Shown here in pieces: positions 1-8,600 of a stretch of DNA of 32,516 nucleotides. Position 1 is the first letter of the stretch, and the number at the start of each line of letters is the position of its first letter. The notes under the pieces were generated by a model. It saw only the letters and a program-made list of their open reading frames with translations. It was not told where the DNA came from and did no database searches. The stretch is from Gluconobacter aidae. Its GTDB lineage: Bacteria > Pseudomonadota > Alphaproteobacteria > Acetobacterales > Acetobacteraceae. Location: the NCBI RefSeq assembly GCF_009547075.1, contig NZ_WIPH01000028.1, positions 1-32,516 of the forward strand, given 5' to 3'. Both the position numbers and the translations under genes were made by a program.

Positions 1-3000
1 GTTCTTCTTGATGCCAATATTCTTTTGTCTCAAGCCGCCGAAAATGGGGGGCAGATTACTCCGGCAGGAGGGTGGCTGATTGACAATTATTACCTGATGG
101 ACGCACAGATACAGACTATCCGGTTCGATCTTCCACCGGGATATTACAAAGACCTTCCCGAGCTTTCCAGTGGGGCTTTTGCTGGCCTGCCCAGGGTTTT
201 CGAAATCGCCTGGGTTCTCGTGGCGCATACGGACAGCCATATTGAACCGAAGACACTCTGCCAGTTTCTGCGCGCCTATCAGGACCGCAGAGCTCTTTTG
301 ATCAGGGAACTCTGGGCCATTCCGACCCAGATCAGGATCGTCCTGATCGAGAACCTCCGGCGCGTGGGGGACAAGATCTGCCAGAATCTTCAGCAACAGA
401 AACAGGCCAACGCGCTTGCCAATACAGTGTTTCTCGATACTCAGAGCAGCAATACGAAAATTATCAAAACTCTTTCCAAAATAAACACGGAAACACTGGG
501 GCCGGCGTTTCTTGTACAATTCGCGCACCGCCTGAAGGGGCGTGATCCACAACAAGACCCGGCTTTCCTGTGGCTGGAAGGAATATTGCAGGAAAAAGGA
601 ACCACCCTGGAGCAGATCGTGCATGAAGAGTTGCAGGAACAAAGCGCCCTGAATGCGACCATCAGAAACATCATTACGAGCATGCGGCTGATAACCACGC
701 TGGACTGGAGCAGCATCTTTGAAAAAATAAGCGCAGTCAGCCAGATCCTTTATCGCTACCCCGCCTTTCCGGAAATGGACCCTGCGACCCGCAACCTGTA
801 CAGCAAAGCCATCGAGGTCCTTGCAAAAGGCTCCACACATACGGAATGTGACATCGCGAACAGGGTCACGTCCCTCGCCGCGATGGCGGCCAATGAAGAC
901 AACCCCGATCCCCGCCGCGCTGATCCGGGCTATTACCTTCTGGCGGAAGGACGACCGGGATTTGAAGCCGAACTGAAATTCCGGGCACCGCTGCGGGTCC
1001 AGGTCGGGCAGATCTGCCGTCGGCTCGGCATCACGGGATACAGTCTGGGCGTTACGTTACTGACGCTTCTTCTGCTGTCGGCCTTTCTGTCTGTCATGAA
1101 TGGAAACCTGTCCGGCCGGGCGGCGTGCGCGCTGATTGTTCTGGGCTTTATTCCAGCCACGGATGCCGTTGTGGCGGGTGTGAACCGCTTCCTGATGTGG
1201 GCCATCCGGGTCTCGGAACTTCCTGCGCTTGAACTCAAGGACGGCGTTCCAGCACATCTGCGGACCATGGTTGTCGTCCCGACCCTTCTGACGAAGCGCT
1301 CCTCCATTCTGGAAATGGTGAACCGCCTTGAGAAACACTATCTCTCCAGTCGGGATGGCGATATCTACTTCGCCCTTCTGACAGACTGGACGGATTCATC
1401 CACGGAAAACCGGAAAGGTGACCAGGAACTGCTGGCGGTCGCCAGCCGGGAAGTCGCCCGCCTGAACCAGACTTATGGCGCGGGGCCTGCGGGGACGCGA
1501 TTTCTGCTCCTGCATCGCAGGCGGCAATGGAGTGCCAGCGAAGAAAAATGGATCGGCTGGGAACGCAAGCGCGGCAAGCTGCATAAACTGAACCGGCTGT
1601 TGCGCGGCGCGACGGATACCAGTTTTTTCAGTCTGGCCGGGCAGAATATTCCGCAGAATGTCCGGTATGTCGTAACGGTGGATTCCGACACGCGGTTGCC
1701 GCATGAGGTCGTCAGGCGTCTCGTGGGAAAGATCGCCCATCCGCTCAATAATGCACAGTTCGATCCCGCAAAAGGACGGGTCACGGAAGGTTATGCGATC
1801 CTCCAGCCGCGCGTCACGCCGTCCCTGCCCGAAGCGCGACAGAGCACGTTGTTCCAAAGGGTTTTCTCAAGTCCCAACGGAATAGAACCCTACACGGCCG
1901 CCGTGTCCGACCTGTATCAGGACATGTTCGCCGAAGGATCCTTTGCCGGAAAAGGCATTTACGAAATCGATACGTTCGAAGCGGCCCTGGCAGGGCGGGT
2001 TCCCGATGGGACGCTCCTGAGCCACGATCTTTTTGAAGGCGTTTTTGCCCGCGCCGGCCTGGTCACCGATATCGAGGTCATTGAGGAATATCCAGCCGAT
2101 TATCTGGTCTCGGTTGCGCGGCTCAACCGCTGGATCCGGGGGGACTGGCAGCTTCTGCCGTGGATTTTCTCATGGATGGGCCGTTTTTCGACCATCGGGA
2201 TCAGGACCAATCCGCTCACGGGGATTGCGCGCTGGAAGATGCTGGACAATCTGCGCCGCAGTCTTTCGGCCCCCATGGCCATCGGGGCGCTCTTCGCGGG
2301 CTGGTTTCTCGGGTTTCACAATGCCCTCGTGTGGAGCCTGTGCATTGTCTCGACCCTCGTCATTCCGGCGTCCCTGCCGCTTCTGGTGGATATCATCAGA
2401 CGCAGACGCGGAGAGACATTCCGCAGCTATTTTTCCCTTCTGACGGTCGATCTTCAGCGCACGGCCCTGACCACGGCGCTGTGCTTCGCGTTTCTGGCCG
2501 ATCAGGCCTGCCTTGCGGGCGATGCGATCAGCCGGACGCTGGCCCGCGTTTTTGTAACCCGCAAGCATCTTCTGCAATGGGTTACGGCGGCTCAGGCGGC
2601 GGAAGCGCCGCGCGAGCAGATCCAGGGATATTTCCGCCAGATGAACGGAGCCGTTCTGATCGGCCTGCTGGCGGCAATCGTCATGGTTGTGTCGGCTCCC
2701 TGGGTCTGGCTCGTCATTCTGCCTTTTGCGCTGGCGTGGTGCCTGTCGCCAGCGATCGCCTGGAAAGCCAGCCAGTATCGCGCCTCGGCCCGCAGGCTTG
2801 AAGCGACCGAGGCCGAGACCGTTTTCATGCGGATGCAGGCCCGGCGCACATGGCGGTATTTCGAGACATTCGTCTCTGCCGCCGATCACATGCTGCCGCC
2901 AGACAATTTCCAGGAGACCCCTGCTCCGCTCGTCGCGCACCGGACATCCCCGACCAATATGGGGCTTTATCTTCTGTCCGTTGTCGCGGCCTGCGATTTC

Positions 3001-6000
3001 GGCTGGATCGGCGTCGCGGACGCCACATCGCGCCTGAGCGCCACGCTCGGGACCATGGCGCAGCTTCCACGGTTCAGGGGACATTTCTATAACTGGTACA
3101 GTACTGCCGATCTTTCCCCGCTGCCGCCCGTTTATGTGTCCACCGTCGATAGCGGCAATCTGGCCGGCCATCTGATTACGCTGGCCTGCGCCTGCGAGGA
3201 ATGGATCCAGAAAGGCCGGAAATCCGACACCTGGCGGGAAGGTGTGCGCGACGCCCTGAACCTCGCACTTGAACAGGCCACATCGGGAAGCGATGTCTTC
3301 CGTTCCTCGGAACTCGCGCAACTCATAGAGACCGTTCTTCAGGACATGCAGGACGGGCATGCCAGCCAGATCACGCTTGCCTACAGGGTGCAGATGCTGG
3401 TCGGTCAGGCCGAAGAGCTTGTGCATCTCCTGCACAGGCGGGCCACGGCAGGGCAGACAGGGAAAGACAGCTTTACCACAGGCGCGGAGGACCTTCTTTT
3501 CTGGCTGCATGCGGCACAGGACTGCATCCAGAGTGAACGCAGGGATCTCGACAGCAGTCCCCTGCTCCATGACGAACTCCAGAAGATCGCGCAGAGTGCG
3601 AGAAACATGGCGCTGGAGATGGAGTTCGGATTTCTCCGGAACACAGACCGCAAGCTGCTTTCCATCGGCTATGTCGTCAATGAAGGCACGCTGGACGGGA
3701 ACTGCTACGACCTGCTGGCGTCGGAAGCCCGTCTTGCTGTCTTCTTCGCCATCGCGAAAGGCGACATTCCCGCCTGGGAATGGTTTCGTCTGGGACGGCC
3801 GCTGGCCACCGTGGCGCATGGAGAGGCGCTGGTTTCGTGGTCGGGGTCCATGTTCGAATATCTCATGCCGTCCCTGATTATGGCGGCGCCTTTTGACAGT
3901 CTGCTGGAAGAGACGAGCCGGCAGATTGTCCGGCGTCAGATCGAATACGGGCAGTTCTGCGGTGTGCCCTGGGGGATTTCGGAATCCGCCTATAATGCCC
4001 GGGATCTGGACTATAATTACCAGTATTCCGATTTTGGCGTTCCAGGCCTCGGGATGAAACGGGGGCTGGCGCAGAACCTTGTCATCGCGCCTTACGCCAC
4101 GGCGCTGGCCACCATGGTTGACGCGCATCTGGCCACGGAGAACTTCAGGGCCCTTCAGGCCGCCGGAGCACAGGGAACCTATGGGTTTTACGAGGCGCTG
4201 GACTATACGAAGGCGCGGCTGCAACCGAACCAGACTGTTGCGGTCATTCATTCCTACATGGCCCATCATCAGGGCATGTCCATCCTCGCCATATCCGATA
4301 CGGTCCTGAAAGGTCTCATGCGCTCCCGCTTTCACGCGGAACCCATGATCGGGGCAGCGGAGCTGCTGCTTCAGGAGCGCGCGCCGACAGGCGGCGTCAT
4401 CACGACGCCCCTGAAGGAAGAAGAAGCCGCGCCAGCCGCGCTGACCGTCCAGTTGCAGTCCGGCGGCCGTCATCTTCGCACGGCGGACACGAACACGCCT
4501 GTCACTCATCTTCTTTCAAACGGACGCTACAGCGTGATGCTGACGGCCGCCGGGTCCGGATACAGCAAATGGGGAGATCAGGCGGTTACGAGATGGCGAC
4601 AGGACTCTACTCTCGATAACTGGGGGAGCTACATCTATCTCCAGCGCGCCGGGAGCGGTCACGTCTGGACGGCCGGATTGCAGCCTTCCGGTGTCGAAGC
4701 TGAAAGCTGCGATATCGAGTTCCGGGAAGATCGCGCGACCTATACGCGGCAGGACAACAAGCTGACGACGACGCTTGAAGTCCTGGTTTCAGCCGAGGAC
4801 GACGCCGAACTTCGTCGCATCTCGGTCCGGAACTCCGGCGCAGCAGCAGTCGAGGTTCATGTCACGTCCTATATGGAACTCGCTTTGTGCCCGCCGGGAA
4901 TGGACATCAGTCATCCGGCATTCGCCAAGATGTTTGTCCAGACGGAATATCTTCCGGACTGCAAGGCGATCATCGCCACACGGCGCAAGAGAAATCCGTC
5001 CGACCCGGATATCTGGGCCGCGCATCTGGTTGTGGGTGGCACTGATCTTTCCATTGAAACCGATCGCTCCCGCTTCATCGGGCGTGGACGGGATCTGCGG
5101 GAGCCGATCGCCGTTACGGAAACAGGACCGCTTTCCGGATCAACCGGAACGGTTCTGGATCCTGTTTTCTCCGCACGCTGCAAACTGACACTTCCCGCAC
5201 GTTCCACGCGGCATGTTTCATTCTGGACGATCGTGGCCTCAACACGCGAAGCCCTCATGCAGAGCATCGTGCGCCATCAGAATGACGCGGATCTCGATCG
5301 TGCGCTGACCCTCGCCTGGACGCATGCCCAAGTTCATCTGCGGCATCTGGACATCCAGCCTGTCCAGGCGGACCTGTTCCAGCAGCTTGCGGGGCATCTC
5401 CTGTTTCCGGGACCGGCTTTGCGCGCGTCGGCTGCCCGCATCAAACGCGGGGCGGGCAAACAGGCGGACCTGTGGGGACAGGGGATTTCCGGCGATCTGC
5501 CGATCCTGCTTCTGGTTATTGCCGAAAGCGAGGATCTCGACCTCGCACGGAGCATTCTCACGGCCCATGACTATCTGAGTTTCAAGGGCCTGGCTTTTGA
5601 TCTCGGTATTCTGAACGACCATTCGGCATCTTATGCGCAGGATCTGCAACACGCTCTTGAAGCCCTGGTCCGCTCTTCCGAACAGCCGGGAACCGTGCGT
5701 CTCCTGCGAGGGACGCTCATGCCCGAAACGGTCAGAGAGCTTCTGTTCTCGGTGGCCTGCGTCGTCCTGACGGGAAAAGGTGGGAACCTGCAACATCAGA
5801 TCACCCGGCTCGAAATGAAGCAACATCCGAAAGCCGTTCAGGCCGCCCTCCGTCCCTGCCGGCTCTACCACGGCGCGCAGGAAACGCCTGAACTGCCCGC
5901 GCTGGAACTGGCGAACGGATATGGCGGCTTTACATCTGACGGCCAGGAATATGCCGTCATCATCCGTGGGAGGGCCCGCACCCCCGCGCCTTGGGTCAAT

Positions 6001-8352
6001 GTCGTTTCCAGTCCCCATTTCGGCTTTCAGGTCTCTGCGGAAGGCAGCGGTTATACCTGGTCCGAAAACAGCAAGGAGAACCAGCTGACCCCCTGGTCCA
6101 ATGATCCGGTCGTCAACCCGACCGGAGAGGCATTCTACCTGTGTGATGAGGAAAGCAGGCAGTTCTGGTCCCCGGTGGCGGCCGTGTGCCCGGACGACAA
6201 TGCCGTTTATGTCTGCCGGCACGGGCGCGGATACAGCCGGTTCGAGCGCAACGCCAACGAGATTGCCGCGACCCTGCTGCACTATGTGCCACCTGAAGAT
6301 CCCGTCAGGATTTCCAGACTGAAACTGACCAATACCTCATCACGTCCCCGGACCCTGCGCATCACGACCTATACCGAATGGGTGCTCGGACAGTCCCGCG
6401 GCACGACATCACCCTTTGTTTTCACGGAGCAGGACCCGGAATCCAGCGCGCTGTTCGTCAGGAACAGATGGGGCGAGACATTTGGAGAGCGGGTCGCCTT
6501 TGCGGATCTGGCAGGTCAGCAGACGTCCTGCACGGATGACCGGCGCACGTTCATTGGTCCGAACGGTACCCTTTCCGCACCCGGAGCCATTGTCCGGGGT
6601 GGCCCGCTTGAGGGCGTTATCGGGGCCGGCATTGATCCTTGCGCCGCATTGCAGACTGTCGTCACGCTCGACCCCGGCGAAAGCACCGAGATCCTCTTCC
6701 TGCTGGGTCAGGGGCGGAATACCGAACATGCCCAGCAGCTTGTCCGGCAGTACAGAACGGCAGATCTCGACGCCATTCTGGAGGCGGTCCATCGCAGATG
6801 GGAAACGGTCACGAAAACCGTTCAGGTTCAGACGCCGGACCGCGCCATGGATATCATGCTCAATGGCTGGCTGCTGTATCAGTCCCTGTCCAGCCGTATC
6901 TGGGCCCGGGCGGGTTTCTATCAGGCCAGCGGCGCCTATGGATTCCGGGATCAGCTTCAGGACGGAATGTCTCTCGTTCTGGCCGCTCCCCAGCTGGTCC
7001 GGGAGCATCTGCTCCGGGCAGCCTCCCGGCAGTTTCCCGAAGGAGACGTGCAACACTGGTGGCTCCCCCAGAAGGGCAACGGTGTTCGCACGAGGATTTC
7101 GGATGACTGTGCCTGGCTCGCCTATACCGTCGCGCAGTATGTCCGTGTCAGTGGGGATACGACGGTGCTGGATGAGGAAATACCTTTCCTCAGCGCGCCA
7201 GTCCTGGCGGATGGGGAGCATGAGCGCTTTCTCCAGCCGGAAATTACGGACAATACGGCCTCTCTTTACACGCACTGCATCCTTGCACTCGATCACAGCC
7301 TGCGGAGAGGGGCGCACGGTCTTCCGCTGATGGGAACCGGCGACTGGAATGACGGCATGAACCGTGTTGGCGAAGCCGGAAAAGGAGAAAGTGTCTGGCT
7401 GGGATGGTTCACCCATGCAGCGCTGTCGGCGTTCCTTCCACTTGCCCGGGCACGACAGGACACCGAACACGTCGAGAAATGGACCCGTGTCATGACGGAG
7501 CTTGAAACCGCTCTGGAAGCCGCGTGGGATGGTGCGTGGTATCTGCGGGCCTATTTCGATGACGGAAGCCCTCTGGGCAGTCACGCCAACAGTGAGGGGC
7601 GCATCGATGCCATTGCCCAGTCATGGGCCGTGATTTCAGCAGCGGGCTCTCCCGAGCGCGCGCGACAGGCCATGCAGGCCGTTCAGGAACAGCTTGTTGA
7701 TCTGAAGCAGGAGATCATCATGGTCCTGACGCCCCCCTTCAATACCTCGGAACCAGATCCGGGCTATATCCGGGGCTATCCGCCGGGCATTCGGGAAAAC
7801 GGCGGCCAGTACACGCACGCGGCTCTCTGGACAGTCATGGCGACGGCTCTGCTCGGAGAAGGCGATGCGGCGCATGAGATGTTCTCGACGCTCAATCCGA
7901 TTCACCATTCCCGCGATCAGAAGGCGGCAGACCGTTACAAGGTCGAACCCTATGCGGTTGTTGCGGATGTTTACTCTTCCAGTCCGCATGTCGGGCGGGG
8001 TGGATGGTCCTGGTACACGGGATCGGCCGGGTGGATGCAGCGCATCGGAATCGAGACACTGCTTGGCGTGCAGGTTGAAGAAAGCAGGTTATTGATAAAC
8101 CCGTGCATTCCCTCGGCATGGCCTTCGTATGAAGTACGCCTGCACTGGAGAACGTCAGAATATCACATCCTGATAGAAAACCCCGACCATATCTGCCGGG
8201 GAGATCTCTTCATGCGGGTCGACGATGAACACGTCGCGCCGAGCCAGCCAATCTCCATGAAGGATGACGGCCATATCCATTATGTAAACGTCATGATCAA
8301 AAAGCCGGAAAGCCTCGATCCGCCGGGTTCAAAACCTGACCTCCCACAATGA
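1..8352 (+). CDS. ndvB: Cyclic beta-1,2-glucan synthase (GT84 + GH94), 5' end cut by window edge
   Basis: Membrane enzyme that polymerises UDP-glucose into beta-1,2-glucan and cyclises it by a C-terminal phosphorylase-like domain (NdvB/ChvB/Cgs family); the product is a periplasmic osmoadaptation glucan. The frame is open from base 1 and reads family-like sequence ahead of the first TTG at 25, so the true start lies upstream and TTG25 is not it. Residues are counted from base 25. Hydrophobic segments lie near 338-358, 370-390, 752-795, 813-833 and 876-912. The glycosyltransferase has a DSD at 553-555 and RLNRW at 699-703 (a QxxRW variant, R for Q). A glycoamylase-like region covers about 1015-1450. 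Two GH94-type beta-sandwich units start near 1493 and 1965. The catalytic (alpha/alpha) domain contains GDWNDGMN at 2439-2446, which holds the family's catalytic Asp. At 2775+ residues it is near the usual length of about 2800. Family assignment is very secure; cyclisation is inferred from the domain set. Confidence 0.93.
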   Translation, partial: VLLDANILLSQAAENGGQITPAGGWLIDNYYLMDAQIQTIRFDLPPGYYKDLPELSSGAFAGLPRVFEIAWVLVAHTDSHIEPKTLCQFLRAYQDRRALLIRELWAIPTQIRIVLIENLRRVGDKICQNLQQQKQANALANTVFLDTQSSNTKIIKTLSKINTETLGPAFLVQFAHRLKGRDPQQDPAFLWLEGILQEKGTTLEQIVHEELQEQSALNATIRNIITSMRLITTLDWSSIFEKISAVSQILYRYPAFPEMDPATRNLYSKAIEVLAKGSTHTECDIANRVTSLAAMAANEDNPDPRRADPGYYLLAEGRPGFEAELKFRAPLRVQVGQICRRLGITGYSLGVTLLTLLLLSAFLSVMNGNLSGRAACALIVLGFIPATDAVVAGVNRFLMWAIRVSELPALELKDGVPAHLRTMVVVPTLLTKRSSILEMVNRLEKHYLSSRDGDIYFALLTDWTDSSTENRKGDQELLAVASREVARLNQTYGAGPAGTRFLLLHRRRQWSASEEKWIGWERKRGKLHKLNRLLRGATDTSFFSLAGQNIPQNVRYVVTVDSDTRLPHEVVRRLVGKIAHPLNNAQFDPAKGRVTEGYAILQPRVTPSLPEARQSTLFQRVFSSPNGIEPYTAAVSDLYQDMFAEGSFAGKGIYEIDTFEAALAGRVPDGTLLSHDLFEGVFARAGLVTDIEVIEEYPADYLVSVARLNRWIRGDWQLLPWIFSWMGRFSTIGIRTNPLTGIARWKMLDNLRRSLSAPMAIGALFAGWFLGFHNALVWSLCIVSTLVIPASLPLLVDIIRRRRGETFRSYFSLLTVDLQRTALTTALCFAFLADQACLAGDAISRTLARVFVTRKHLLQWVTAAQAAEAPREQIQGYFRQMNGAVLIGLLAAIVMVVSAPWVWLVILPFALAWCLSPAIAWKASQYRASARRLEATEAETVFMRMQARRTWRYFETFVSAADHMLPPDNFQETPAPLVAHRTSPTNMGLYLLSVVAACDFGWIGVADATSRLSATLGTMAQLPRFRGHFYNWYSTADLSPLPPVYVSTVDSGNLAGHLITLACACEEWIQKGRKSDTWREGVRDALNLALEQATSGSDVFRSSELAQLIETVLQDMQDGHASQITLAYRVQMLVGQAEELVHLLHRRATAGQTGKDSFTTGAEDLLFWLHAAQDCIQSERRDLDSSPLLHDELQKIAQSARNMALEMEFGFLRNTDRKLLSIGYVVNEGTLDGNCYDLLASEARLAVFFAIAKGDIPAWEWFRLGRPLATVAHGEALVSWSGSMFEYLMPSLIMAAPFDSLLEETSRQIVRRQIEYGQFCGVPWGISESAYNARDLDYNYQYSDFGVPGLGMKRGLAQNLVIAPYATALATMVDAHLATENFRALQAAGAQGTYGFYEALDYTKARLQPNQTVAVIHSYMAHHQGMSILAISDTVLKGLMRSRFHAEPMIGAAELLLQERAPTGGVITTPLKEEEAAPAALTVQLQSGGRHLRTADTNTPVTHLLSNGRYSVMLTAAGSGYSKWGDQAVTRWRQDSTLDNWGSYIYLQRAGSGHVWTAGLQPSGVEAESCDIEFREDRATYTRQDNKLTTTLEVLVSAEDDAELRRISVRNSGAAAVEVHVTSYMELALCPPGMDISHPAFAKMFVQTEYLPDCKAIIATRRKRNPSDPDIWAAHLVVGGTDLSIETDRSRFIGRGRDLREPIAVTETGPLSGSTGTVLDPVFSARCKLTLPARSTRHVSFWTIVASTREALMQSIVRHQNDADLDRALTLAWTHAQVHLRHLDIQPVQADLFQQLAGHLLFPGPALRASAARIKRGAGKQADLWGQGISGDLPILLLVIAESEDLDLARSILTAHDYLSFKGLAFDLGILNDHSASYAQDLQHALEALVRSSEQPGTVRLLRGTLMPETVRELLFSVACVVLTGKGGNLQHQITRLEMKQHPKAVQAALRPCRLYHGAQETPELPALELANGYGGFTSDGQEYAVIIRGRARTPAPWVNVVSSPHFGFQVSAEGSGYTWSENSKENQLTPWSNDPVVNPTGEAFYLCDEESRQFWSPVAAVCPDDNAVYVCRHGRGYSRFERNANEIAATLLHYVPPEDPVRISRLKLTNTSSRPRTLRITTYTEWVLGQSRGTTSPFVFTEQDPESSALFVRNRWGETFGERVAFADLAGQQTSCTDDRRTFIGPNGTLSAPGAIVRGGPLEGVIGAGIDPCAALQTVVTLDPGESTEILFLLGQGRNTEHAQQLVRQYRTADLDAILEAVHRRWETVTKTVQVQTPDRAMDIMLNGWLLYQSLSSRIWARAGFYQASGAYGFRDQLQDGMSLVLAAPQLVREHLLRAASRQFPEGDVQHWWLPQKGNGVRTRISDDCAWLAYTVAQYVRVSGDTTVLDEEIPFLSAPVLADGEHERFLQPEITDNTASLYTHCILALDHSLRRGAHGLPLMGTGDWNDGMNRVGEAGKGESVWLGWFTHAALSAFLPLARARQDTEHVEKWTRVMTELETALEAAWDGAWYLRAYFDDGSPLGSHANSEGRIDAIAQSWAVISAAGSPERARQAMQAVQEQLVDLKQEIIMVLTPPFNTSEPDPGYIRGYPPGIRENGGQYTHAALWTVMATALLGEGDAAHEMFSTLNPIHHSRDQKAADRYKVEPYAVVADVYSSSPHVGRGGWSWYTGSAGWMQRIGIETLLGVQVEESRLLINPCIPSAWPSYEVRLHWRTSEYHILIENPDHICRGDLFMRVDDEHVAPSQPISMKDDGHIHYVNVMIKKPESLDPPGSKPDLPQ

Positions 8353-8600
8353 AGCGCTTTCCCCGTTTCAGGAAGAAAGGACGTCCGTACAGGCAGGCAG
8401 CACATATAATGTTACAGTAAAGAAATGTATGTTTTTATGCAACACATCCCATAAATTTTATTTTTGATGATTTTTTGTAAGGATTAACAGTTTTTGTAAC
8501 AATAAAGTCAAGCTATCAGACGTAGTCCGTTGTTTTACCGGAACGGTTCTTTCTCGTGACTAATCCCCAGTTTCCTGCCTAGCTTGAGGATTGTTTTTTC
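8353..8600 (+). promoter_or_regulatory. AT-rich leader upstream of the first TonB receptor, with TTTTTGTAA direct repeats
   Basis: This 248-base gap has no credible gene. It turns strongly AT-rich from about 8405. It holds two copies of TTTTTGTAA at 8472-8480 and 8491-8499, 19 bases apart start to start, and a partial third copy (TTTTTG) at 8461. A weak sigma-70-like pair can be read as TTGTAA (8475-8480), 17 bases, AACAAT (8498-8503). A Shine-Dalgarno GAGGA at 8586-8590 sits 10 bases before the ATG at 8601. The region most likely carries the promoter of the receptor/GH92 group. The repeats could be an operator, but no regulator is known. Confidence 0.4.

Noticed and set aside
25-27. TTG as start codon of the cyclic glucan synthase
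   Set aside because: The frame stays open to base 1 and the upstream codons already read family-like sequence (VLLDANIL), so the gene is cut by the window edge.
2170-4509. Long minus-strand open frame opposite the glucan synthase gene
   Set aside because: Arg/Gly/Pro-rich translation with no domain; it lies wholly antisense to a well-supported gene and is a by-product of GC-rich codon use.
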